NCBI GenBank assembly: GCA_950022295.1
Contig: OX465601.1
Span: 76,703,501-76,767,500, forward strand
Direction of reading: 5' to 3'
Length of the DNA stretch: 64,000 nucleotides
From: Bromus sterilis
Lineage: Eukaryota > Streptophyta > Magnoliopsida > Poales > Poaceae
This document shows positions 10,824-21,288 of this stretch, piece after piece. Every line of letters starts with the position of its first letter. Positions within the stretch are counted from its first letter, which is position 1. The notes under the pieces were generated by a model that saw nothing but the letters and a program-made list of their open reading frames with translations, was not told the DNA's origin and did no database searches. The position numbers were made by a program, and so were the translations under genes.

Positions 10824-13562
10824 TTATGTGCTTGTACTGCCCAGATCGAAGTCCATAGTGTAATCATACTCAATGGTTGGTATGACAGAAGCCATGAATT
10901 TCAGAAATATGAAAAGGTACCTATTCAGGAGAGGAGACATAGATATAGATTAGATATCGGTCAAGAAGAGTTCTCTGCCTTTTACAATGGAAGCAATAAG
11001 CAAATGGTATTATGCATATACAGAACATTACTTGTCAACTTCTGGTGCACCTCCTTGAGACGTAATAACATCAATGATCTTTTTCATCACAGCAGCGTGC
11101 TTGCAAGGATGCACTGAAGCATGCTGTCCTACAAACAAGTGAGGGTGGTCTTCGATAGTCACCTGTACCAGCAAATAAAAATTACTTAATAGTTAAGCAC
11201 TGCCACAATGCAAATGTACGGAAAGGGAAGGGGCATGGAAGTGCTGGATAAACTATGCAAGCAAGAGATAGCCATTTGAAGGCTATTCAACAAAATATAA
11301 CCACAAACCTACTATTAAGGAAACTCCTACACTGAAGACACCTTCACACGCTTATCACGACGCACAAAAGGCCTAATACTGAACCATATAAACAATTTGA
11401 ATGACAGGATGTGGATAGCACAACATGGATGAACCAGAACTGCAAAAACTAAAATCTGAACTCTGATGCCGAAATATTGGAAGATAGCAGAAATTCTTGG
11501 AACGCATATACCATGGAGAATTACAAATGAATAATTTCCCAGGTATTTTCTGAAGCATGCTTTCTGCTTCTTTGGGTTAATATGCACACTTTTATATGAC
11601 ACTAGAGTGTAAGCTAAGAAGAAATCATAAGCATGACTACTAAGAAGTCACGGAGGCCGACTTACTGATATGGCAGAAATCATGCTATTTGTGTATTCAA
11701 TTGAAATGTTAAAAAACCGAGGTAAATATGGCATGTCAGACAACTGGGGTAAATAAAAGAAGATGGCTAGAAATTTACCGTTTTGTATGCATGGTCTTGA
11801 CTGATATCTTGAAACACAAGTTCAGGCTTTAATGGCACTCTTAACTGCAATGACAAACGAATAAATCATATCAAGTTTAGCTGCAGCAAGTAAGACAACA
11901 ATAATTATGTGCAAAATGCACTTCCTGTGTGCACAAATACTTTACCTCATCATAGCCTGTAAGCCAGACACGTGGGGTTTGGTAGTACTTGTCATATCTG
12001 CAGTGGAAGAACAACTTATATACTTTCGAATAAATCATGAAACACACCAATGCTGTGACAAAGCAAACAGAACTAAGTGAGCTTCTAGTTAAGCAATGAA
12101 CTATGGTAAGCCTTCAACACAACAACATTTTGTTACTTCTTAAAAAGGTTCTTGGAAAATATTTGGCAAATCAGATGTGTATACCATAACTCACTATGCT
12201 CGAAGCACGCCAGCTTTATACAAAGTTACAAACACATAAATTTCCACTCATGCATAGCCACAGCTACAGTTAATGGCTACAATTAGTATGGAACTACACA
12301 ACAATCAGACAACAACTACCACTAACCAATTTATATACAAGAGTAAAATCAAAATAGTGAGATAACATAAAAGAGCTTACGTGATGCTGACATCATATGT
12401 TCTAGTCCGAAGAATATTGTCATCATCAGGCTCTTCTGCTACAAAATACGAAGGCTGAGGGGTAGCCTGGAATGAGATAAGAAAGGCAAAATGGGAATTG
12501 TTAATGATTCTAACTTTGTCAGCCTTGCTTAGCATATCAATGATAGGTTCATGGTCTCACTACCGAATGGTCTCCTGTGTCTTCATAGGTGTCCATGTCA
12601 GGTATATCCTCCTCCTCATCCGGCTTCCCACCAGAAGCAAAGTACGAGGGGATAGATTTGATCTCTTCACATTTACCTATATCCAATGTATCCATGGACG
12701 GTATGTCTTCCTCCTCTTTCGACTTTGATGCTAGACATTACCGGCCGAAGAAACAAAAAGGAGTTCAGCCCATACAATCCATAGTGTAAAACAAAGCAGC
12801 ATTGAGACCGAGAGATCAACCTTGCACCCCATGTGTTGCGAGCCAGCCTTCACCATCCTCGTCATCATCAAGAACAACTTCAGCTACCGCTGCATCATAC
12901 TCTTCCTCGACCGACACAGCTCGTCTTAGGCAAGGCACTGCCAACAAAACCAAATTTAGGAGTCCACTTGTAAAGAACAATAATGAGCAAGCAACTAAGC
13001 TTTTCTGAGCCAATTCTACTAACTATGTCACTATTTTTCTTTTTCATCAGTCAATTATGTTCGATTGTCACAGAAATATACCTAAACAAACATGACTGTT
13101 ATACTTGTAACTATCCATCGACACATGGGGATAACAACCAATTCTATCCTCCAACGCAGCATCCACCAAATTGAAAGAGACAGGAAACATGAATCACATC
13201 TTAACGAATTCGACGGTAGCGTACCATTCCTGGTGACGAGAAACTGCTTATCGGAGGGGAGATACGGCTTCTTCTTGCTCGGATCGCCCGCCTCCCTGCA
13301 CGAGACAAACACACACCAAACACGATCAGATCAATCAGGCGCCCCACCCGCAACCCTGAAACCCCTCAAAATCCCTGATCCGCGGAGGCGAGGGGACGCA
13401 CCAGGACCAGGTGGGGCACTTGGATACGAGGTTGTCGCCGGCGAGGATGAACTCGGGGACGGAGAGGACGCCCTTCTCGAGGAACGCCGAGACGGTGCGC
13501 GGGCCCGTGACCCGCTCCACCGTCCCCTTGTAGAGCTCGTAGACCTTCTGCTTCACCTGCAT
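10824..13562 (-). CDS. ATG3: Autophagy-related protein 3 (ATG3), E2-like conjugating enzyme
   Basis: Nine coding exons with GT-AG introns, in transcript order: 13562-13402, 13295-13225, 12937-12821, 12730-12564, 12466-12381, 11997-11946, 11844-11779, 11162-11032, 10920-10824. They total 948 bases, 315 residues, the usual plant ATG3 length. The start MQVKQKVYELYKG and the end of the protein (MDFDLGSTST) are canonical. ATG3 accepts ATG8 from ATG7 and transfers it to phosphatidylethanolamine on autophagic membranes. The catalytic Cys lies in HPCKHA at about residue 260 (codon 11105-11103). The acidic flexible region has two EEEDIP-MDT repeats in exon 4. All phases join without a stop, so the gene appears intact. 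It is head to head with the gene at 18028. Confidence 0.96.
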
Positions 13563-15975
13563 CGCCTCTCCTCGTTGCTTCCTGTCGACGGCGACGAAGG
13601 GGGAAGCGTGGGAGAGAAGAGGAGTAGTGGGAGGAGTTTCGTTTGCCTCGAGCAGAAGGCACCGGCGAGAAGAAGGAGCAGGGCACAGCCGTCTGCTGTT
13701 TTCTAGTAGTACGCCACCGGAGTTGGAACACGCACGGCGTTTGGAGTTGGAGTCGGAGTGGTTGGGTCAGGCTGACAGGCCCTAACACCGGCCCTGGCCC
13801 TGGCCCGGGAATACAAAGATAGGGAGAGATGGTTCTCAAAAAAAAAGATAGGAGAGATCCGGATAACGATTGAAATGCAAAAAATCATCACAGTATTGTT
13901 TTGATTAGTGAAAAATCACCATGATATGATTTCGTGCATTTTACATTGCGCGTATGAATTGATGGTGACGAAAGCTTCATGATTAATTTGAAGCGTATTT
14001 TGACATGGCAAAACACACAAATGAACAGAGGAGTAATGGCGCTGAGAAAACGGCCGTTATAACATATGAGACCCACAATATCCATATCAATAAGAAAATC
14101 CACTCAACTAAAAAAGATCAAACGTGTGAGCAAAGGAGTTCACATCGTCTTGTCCTCGCCGTCGTTGAGCTCGACCCCCTCTCCCCCGAGGAGATCATCA
14201 TCCATTTGCCACGCCGTGCTCGACTCGTTGCGTGTCCCCGTGTGGCCTCTCATCATCTACACTTGAAGCACCTCCATATCTTGAGGGGAAGCTCATAGAC
14301 GTCGGTCGAGACACCGCACTTGAGCAAGAACATGGTTTGGGAAGTAGTCAAGATCCCATGGGCTCAATCCGGTTCCAAAATGGGAGTCCCACCAAGAATA
14401 TACGATGACTGCCTGCAGGTGGACCTTTCGATGATCTTTCGTGGCACCTAACATGCCAGGTAGGTAGCATTTTATGTGGATAAACCGTTTCCAATATGCT
14501 TCACAAGCCCATATTTCATGATATCTCTCCCTTCAACTATTTTGTATCTATTATGTCTCATCTCCGACGCCTCACTAAACGAATTGGCACAATGTTACAG
14601 ATCTTGTATCCATTCTATGAATGTTCCATGGGTTGATATAGACTAATTTTAGAAATTTTTAACATTTTATTTTCTTTTTATGTGTTTTATCATTGTTTAT
14701 TTTGTTTCTTGATTTCAATACAATTTTATTTTTTCAACACATTTTTGCATTTTTGTGTACATTTGAAATATATATTTATTTCAATTGAATAATTTTCAAA
14801 TATATGATTACATTTTTTGAAATAAATATATTGTATATATTTTTAAATACTTGTTAAAATATTTTTAAAATAACCATGATTTTTTTTCTAAATGATATGA
14901 AATATCTCTTAAACTATGCATTTTAATATAGTTTATATTGATTTTTTTTAAAATTTCATGGACATCTCTTTAGACATCCATGAACTTTTTTTTAAATATG
15001 ACACACATTTTTTGAATGATACAAAATAATTTGTGAAATTAAACAAGTTTTTTATTGTGTGAACATTTTTTAAATTTTAGTATTTTTTGCAATGCATGAA
15101 CATTTTGTAAATGCTATCATTTTGATTTTTCAACATTTTTTAAACCATGCTAAAAAAATTGCGTTAAATATTTCCTTATTCACATTTTGTACATCTTTTA
15201 AGTATATTAATACAAGAAGAAATTAACTACCCAACATGTAGCTACTTAGGCCTACCAATAGTGATGATGATGAAGGCGCCTTGTGGCGGGACCTCTTCCT
15301 GTTTTGCAATCCTTTCGTTGGATCAGGCAAAATCACTATTAGAGGCTATCTTTTTGCAAATGTTGTTTTCACTTTTGGTGATGATAAGTGATGCAATGCA
15401 TGCACGCCGCTTGTTGTAGACATAGAATTGTGATTAGTTTTCCACATTGTGCCTAAAAAGAATGTAAAGTCATCTGTTTGTGATTTTTAGAATTATTTTT
15501 TTAATTGATTACCTCTTGAAGTGTGCGTTGAAATCATGAACTGTTTCTATCGCTGCATTTCTCGTGTCGAGTTTTTTAAAACTAGGGCCCATGTTGGCTG
15601 GTCTCGGTAATTTTATTATGATGAAATATATGCTTTAAATTTGTATTAAACCATGCTTAAATCGTATAAAAAATATGCTTCAAAATCATACTAAAATGTG
15701 ATTCAAACTCACATCTTTTCATGTGAATCTGTAAACCAAACAAAAAAACACGAAAGCACAATTTTCTTCATCGAGGCACAAATTGGCTTATTGCGAAGGA
15801 ACATATTTGTTTTTTCTGGAGTCACGGATATTTTCTTCTTCCAGTAGAGCCACAAAATTTCCCTTGAACAATGATTTTCCCTTTATCATTGAGGCACACA
15901 TTTACTTCTCGTAGTCATATATTTGCTTCTTGTAGAGTCATAGATTTTTCTCGTGGAGTCAGAGATTTATCATGA
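13563..15975. other. ATG3 upstream region and AT-rich intergenic DNA
   Basis: The first 250 bases upstream of the ATG3 start are GC- and CT-rich, fitting a 5' untranslated leader and core promoter; I could not fix a TATA box. Around 14130-14450 is a short GC-richer block with no family I recognise. From about 14600 to 15200 the DNA is very AT-rich with repeated ACATTTT-like phrases, a common look for decayed repeats. No gene seen. Confidence 0.5.
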
Positions 15976-17101
15976 ACTAGATGATACCCCGCGCGTTGTT
16001 GTGGGAATTGTTAAGAAATAATTTAATATTTAAGAAAACATGAGTAAAATTATTAAACATAGTATGATTTTATTATAAATTATATTTTGAAAGAAATATT
16101 ATTTAGAGTAGCAATTTAAATTTTTTTGATGAAAAATCCAAAAAATGAGTTTTTTTTGTTAGTTAATTTCTTTGACAATATATCGATGAGACGATAAAAG
16201 ATGAAAACAACATTGAGCAGAGATAGTGGAAACATCTCCACCCTTGGCTAAACCTAAAATAGTCATAATAATTATAGATGTGCATAGAAAAATAAAATAT
16301 GAGATAAACAAATCCTTTATAAATCATGAGGCTACGTGCATAAAATATATTGTCAATTTAGGTTGCATGCACATGCATAATTAATGAGAGCATGTGCATG
16401 AAAAATTAGTGGAAAATAAGTTTTACATGATGGATTTACTTGACGATATGAATAGTTTGCATGTAAAAAAAAGGTTATGTGAGAATGAACTATTTAGGTA
16501 TTATAGATATTGCTTTTGTATGTGTCGTTGAGGCACAGATTTACTTCGCGTGGAATTATAGTTTTTTAACAAACGGTGATTTTCCCTTTTTAAAAAGTAC
16601 ATATTTAATTTTTTATAAGTCATATATTTGTTTCGTAAAAGCACAATTTTCCCCATCAAAACCTAGAAAGAAAACAAAGAAAAAAACGTGAAAAAACCCT
16701 TGAAATATCATGGATACGTCAGCGTGTGGCACATGGCATTGGTTCAACGCGCCACTTGGCGGACTCCAACACTCAAAAATAACTTCCATAAAAGCCCACG
16801 AAGCAATCATATATATATATATCTCTTATAAAGAAAAACCCTATTAAGATGCATTTATCTAAACATGCAAGCTATCCACATCATTCACTATTGTAGCCAA
16901 TCATTTATCCATGTCATCCATTAACAAAACCCTACTAAGATACATTTAAGGAATCTATCTTCAGTTTTATGCATGATTTTATTGTAGTCAATCATTTGTC
17001 TATGTCATTCACTTTCATTTACATTCATCTTATACCTTTGATTTTACATTGTATAGTTTTTATAGAGATTTCCGCTGCAACGCGCGGGGTATTCTTCTAG
17101 T
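15976..17101. mobile_element. Segment bounded by inverted Helitron-like ends
   Basis: The left edge (15976-16005) starts ACTAGATGATACCCCGCGCG. The right edge (17071-17101) ends in CGCGCGGGGTATTCTTCTAGT-type sequence, roughly the inverted complement. Each reads outward as a GC-rich potential hairpin followed about ten bases later by CTAG, the pattern of Helitron 3' ends. Alternatively these are terminal inverted repeats of one 1.1-kb DNA transposon. The interior is AT-rich and codes for nothing I can recognise. Confidence 0.4.
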
Positions 17102-17104
17102 ATA

Positions 17105-17395
17105 CCTAAATAGTTGATTCTCACTACCTAATTTATCTTAACATACACATATGTCATTTTATCAAAGGCCCACTATATATGCATGAGAACAGTCATTTCA
17201 TAACACATGCCACCTCATTCAACATGCATGAAAACCTAAATAGTTGATCCTCACTACCTAATTTATCTTAACATGCACATATGCCACCTCATCAAAGACC
17301 CGCTACAATGTGCATGAGAACAAGCTCTTCATTATTAATTGACTTCATGCATATATTCATTTCATAACACATGTCACCTCATTCAACATGCATGA
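17105..17395 (+). repeat. Two-copy tandem repeat, about 130-base unit
   Basis: The phrase beginning CCTAAATAGTTGAT and continuing CTCACTACCTAATTTATCTT occurs at 17105 and again at 17235. Each copy later has AACACATG followed by CACCTCATTCAACATGCATG. The second copy is longer by an insertion near 17320. Confidence 0.7.
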
Positions 17396-17556
17396 TTTTT
17401 TTTCATTATATTACGTCACTTATATTTAATAAAAAAATCCAACTACGCAATAATAAAATACAACACAGAACATATTTTTCTACTTGTAATTTATATATTA
17501 TTAATTAAATTATTAATGTTTTATACAATAAAATCATTCAAAAAATATTACAATCG

Positions 17557-17588
17557 ATTCCCACAGCAACGTGCGGAGTATCATCAAG
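17557..17588 (+). repeat. Third Helitron-like end, degenerate
   Basis: Reads CGATTCCCACAGCAACGTGC followed by GGAGTATCATCAAG. It matches the outward-facing ends at 15976 and 17101, with CAAG in place of CTAG. Confidence 0.35.
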
Positions 17589-18027
17589 CTGCTATCTATA
17601 CTTTTTTGACAATAAAGAAGCTTGTCCAGAAGCCCAGCCCAATCTGTGGCCACCGCGTCATTTTCAAGCCAACACACAGCTTGCCGTGCCCCCACAAACT
17701 CATCAACACACAGCCACATCATCACAGGACTCGAAGACCTTCTTGACTCGCAACCCACCAACAGACGGGCCCCGCACATTTAGGGCCGACCGGTCAGCGA
17801 GGTGATCTAGTTCACGTCGCGAAGAGAGACGGTCGGAGCGAGGGCAGAGCGCGTGGAGGAAACGCTCCGCGGAGGGCGCCATTTCCCGAAAGCTCCATTC
17901 CAATCCCCAACCCCCGTTTCAAATTCTATCGTGCTCCCCAACGCGCCTCGCCTCGCCTCGCCTCGCCCCTCAAAATTCCCCAACAGAAAACCTACCGCGC
18001 GCGCCCCCGCTCCCGCAAGGCGGTGAC
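17589..18027 (+). promoter_or_regulatory. Upstream region of the SMPD4-like gene with a CGCCT repeat
   Basis: This stretch passes from AT-rich repeat DNA into the GC-rich leader of the gene. Four perfect CGCCT units lie at 17944-17963, about 65 bases before the start codon, probably in the 5' untranslated region. No clear TATA box was seen. Confidence 0.45.
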
Positions 18028-21000
18028 ATGCCACCGGCGACCGACTCCGCGGCCGGCCTCGCGGAGGCCGTCCTCGCCGCGTCCACGCCGCGGGCCGCGG
18101 CGGCGGCCGTCTCGTCGGTCGCGGACTTCCTCCGCCGCCACCACTCCGCCGAGGACCAGCCGCGCGCCTTCTTCGCCGACGCGCTCCCGGCGCTCCTCTT
18201 CCGCCTCTTCGTCTCCACATCCCCCGCCTCGCCCTGCTTCCTCGCCCTCGCCGCCGGCGACGCCGCCCTCGCCTACCTCATCGCGTCGCTCGTCGCCCCC
18301 TCCGGCCCGCTCCTCGCCGCCATCTTCGCCGCGGATCGCCACACCCTCGCCCGCTTCACGTTCCCTCGCGAGCGCCTCCCCGATTGGCTCGGTTTCGCGC
18401 TTTCGTCCCCCGCGGTCTCGTCCGATAAGGTGATCTCGCCGCTCCTTGCCGGCCGCGTCGGCTCCAAGCTTCACCTCTCAGTGTTCGAGTACTACCTTTT
18501 CTGGTTCGCCTACTACCCCATCTCGTCCGCCGCGGCCAAGGAAACCGCCGGCGCCTCGAAATCATCGCCCTCCACTTCGAAACCCTTGCTTAAGCCACGC
18601 GTTCTCCTCGAGAGCTGGGTGTCCGCCCTCGCCTGCACGGCCGGCCGCGGCCCGGATCAGAAGCCCGATATATCGCTATACCTGAAGCTTCTGTACGCCT
18701 ACCTTGAGGAGTTCGTGCCCAGCGACTGCGCCCCGCCCCGGGGTGGTTTTGGTACATTGCTGCATCGGAATGCCAGAGATGGTGTGGACGCTGCTGGATC
18801 CTTCAGGCGAGCCGAGTTCTTCGTGCACACCCTCGTACAGTTCTGGCTTGTTGGGGACGATTTCTCGCCGCTGCCTGTTCGGAAATGCCGTGCCTATGGG
18901 TTGCCTTTAGTGTCACGTCTGTCTCGTGCTAATCCTACACTGACTGAGAGACTGCCAGCTCCAGGACTTGGCGATGCAGTGAAGCTGTTGGTGCTGTATT
19001 TGAACAGGAGCTCTGTTCGCAAACTCGCAGATGCCTGCAATGTGTTTGATGGAATGCTCTCAAGGAAGGAGTCATGTGACAGTCTCGCTGGCTATTGGAA
19101 TCCATTGATGCAGAGGCCATTGTATCGGTTTTTGCTAAGGACGTTCTTGTTCTCACCCAGGGGTGCAGGCATCAAGAACATTGCTCAGGTTTTTTCTGCA
19201 TGGATGGTCTATATGGAGCCATGGAAGGTTCAGCAAGATGATTTGAGTGAGTACGATCTGCCACCTCCTGGTGGGCGAAATGTGAATTGCATTAGTGACG
19301 GAAAGGTGCAAAGGTGTGATGTAGCCTACTCTCCAGCATGGCAGGGCTTTGTGGTGTCCAACTATTTGTTCTACAGTTCCCTGGTAGTCCATTTTCTGGG
19401 GTTTGCTCATAAGTTCATTCATTCTGATGTCGCTTCAGTGCTGGAAATGGTATCAAAGGTTAGTACAGACTTATTGGATCATACAGTATTTTCTATAAGT
19501 ATGCCCACACCCTCCTGCACATTGTATCATACTTCCTCTGTCCCATAATATAAGAGTATCTGTGAATGATTGTCGATAAATAAATATTTCCATATCCGTG
19601 AAATCTTGCATTTGTTAGACGTCACTCATATTTCAACGGTTCAGAATTTTGCTAGGTGTGCTAATCAGAAATTTTATGCAAATAATCGGCAGGAATTTCA
19701 ACAAAATTAGGCCTTTTAGTACTTGGTATTTGTTGAACTGATGACCATTTGCTATTTTGCTGCTCTCTGGATTGTTCAGGTATTGGAAGTTTTGGGTTCA
19801 TCGGAATTATTGGGGCTTATCTACAAAGTTGATGCTGCTTATCATTCTAGATCTTCTGATCCCCACTCATCTTGTTTGGATCATGTGCTCAAGTATGTGC
19901 TAACTATCCGTGAGCAGCTACAGGTAGGAAGTTGGATACATGAGAATATCATTGGCTGTTTCCCCTGAAATACGAGCACCTATTTGTGGGATTTTTAGTG
20001 TACTGCAGTACTGGATTCCATGTAAAGTTCTGTAGTAGTGCAATGGTACTAACAATGCTGGGAAGTCTTTCTAATCTAACTATGATATGCCTTGTATGAT
20101 TTCAGGACTGGGAGGATGGGTTAGCAGAACATAGCACTGTTGGGTCTTCCTTGCATATGGCGAGGAACTCCAACCTAAGGCTTTTCAGTTTTGATGATAA
20201 TGGGGCCTACAACTTGCTTCAGGTGCATATATTGCTATCAATTAGAGTTAACTGAATGGTACTTTGTATCTCAAGTCATTGATGGACTGTATAATTATGC
20301 TTGCTTACATCAAGGTCTGTTTATGTACTATGCAATGTTGATGTCTTTGGCCTTGTTGTCTTGCATCAATTTAATAAAGGTGGCTGTTTGCATCATAATG
20401 ATGCAGAGGCCGGGGGTTTCGACCTCCTTTTCGTAAGAAAAAATATCAAGGTCTGTTATTATAACCATAAGCAGTCTTTGTAACTTCAGAGCTGAAAATT
20501 CTCCATGCCTTGAACAAAAGATTGTTAGTGATGGCCTATTTATTGGGCACATAACATTACTGGCACTGTTACTCTATGGTTGATTATTAATTCTGCTCTA
20601 TTTTTTTGTCCTTAATATTGCTCCTGTCATTTCACATTTCCCTGAATACTTACTTATTGTTGTTTTCCATTTCGTCCAGTTACTGTTGCTAAGGGCTGAG
20701 ACAGAGATTCAACGCTTACCAGGTGATGCTATGCAGACTCGCCATACTTTGGATGTAATCAAATCCAATATGAAAAATATATTCTACAAGCAAGTTGAAA
20801 GCTTCCAGGCAAAGAATCCTCCAGAGGGAGAGCACAAGCAGCATAAGGGACACGGTGATGTATTCATTCCTAAGCAGCCAAGCCCAGGGAAAAACACACT
20901 GGCTGATATGAAATATGGCGGTGACTGGATGATGAGGCCCATCTCAGACACTGAAGTGGGCTGGCTTGCAAGGCCGCTGATATGCTTTTCAGCTTGGCTT

Positions 21001-21288
21001 AATGAAACCCTTCGACTTGTACATGCTGATGCGGATGCTGCCCGGATAGGCCCAACCATCATCAAGGTTGATCGAAATGAACTGAACAGAGTTGGAGGCC
21101 CAAAGGATGCTGCCAGAATGGTGCTTGTTGGTGTCTTTACATTGCTCATGGTGGTGGGGCAATGGATCCTGCAGTTCATGAGGCCGCACAAGATTAGGAT
21201 TAATCTCAGAGTTCTTGCTTCCAAAAAGCTCCTGACAATTGCTATGCTGTGCACGGTGTGCGCTATAGCATATGCTATGTTCTCTTGA
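18028..21288 (+). CDS. Plant homologue of sphingomyelin phosphodiesterase 4 (neutral sphingomyelinase 3-like)
   Basis: Four coding exons with GT-AG introns: 18028-19458, 19780-19923, 20106-20222 and 20680-21288. All introns fall between codons and the total is 766 residues. The long first exon starts MPPATDSAAGLAEAV, is Ala-rich, and continues through segments typical of the SMPD4 family (FEYYLFWFAYYP, SLYLKLLYAYLEEFVPSD, AEFFVHTLVQFWL, NPLMQRPLYRFLLRTF). Two hydrophobic segments near residues 711-730 and 748-765 make it a C-terminally anchored membrane protein. Animal SMPD4 sits in the ER and nuclear envelope and is reported to hydrolyse sphingomyelin. Plants lack sphingomyelin, so the substrate and role here are unknown. 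The model has no internal stop and looks functional. Confidence 0.92.
19526..19560 (+). repeat. One end of a Stowaway-type MITE in intron 1
   Basis: CTTCCTCTGTCCCATAATAT followed by AAGAGTATCT resembles the left end of Triticeae Stowaway MITEs (CTCCCTCCGTCCCATAATATAAG). No matching right end was found in the intron, so it is a remnant. Confidence 0.5.
20370..20447 (+). repeat. Short retroelement 3' tail in intron 3
   Basis: Contains TTAATAAAGGTGGCTG, then GATGCAGAGGCCGGGGGTTT, CCTCCTTTTCG and an A-rich end. This run is typical of grass LINE-like 3' ends with their A-tail. It is much shorter than a full element and is spliced out with the intron. Confidence 0.45.

Noticed and set aside
16808..16822. 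Short AT dinucleotide run, and a similar one near 28472-28488
   Set aside because: Ordinary microsatellites of seven or eight units, with no sign of function.
17807..18565. Long minus-strand and alternative plus-strand frames
   Set aside because: They are shadows of the GC-rich first exon of the SMPD4-like gene, whose own frame has the family similarity.
20191..20552. Small frames in intron 3 of the SMPD4-like gene
   Set aside because: They lie between good splice sites, overlap a retroelement tail and have no family.
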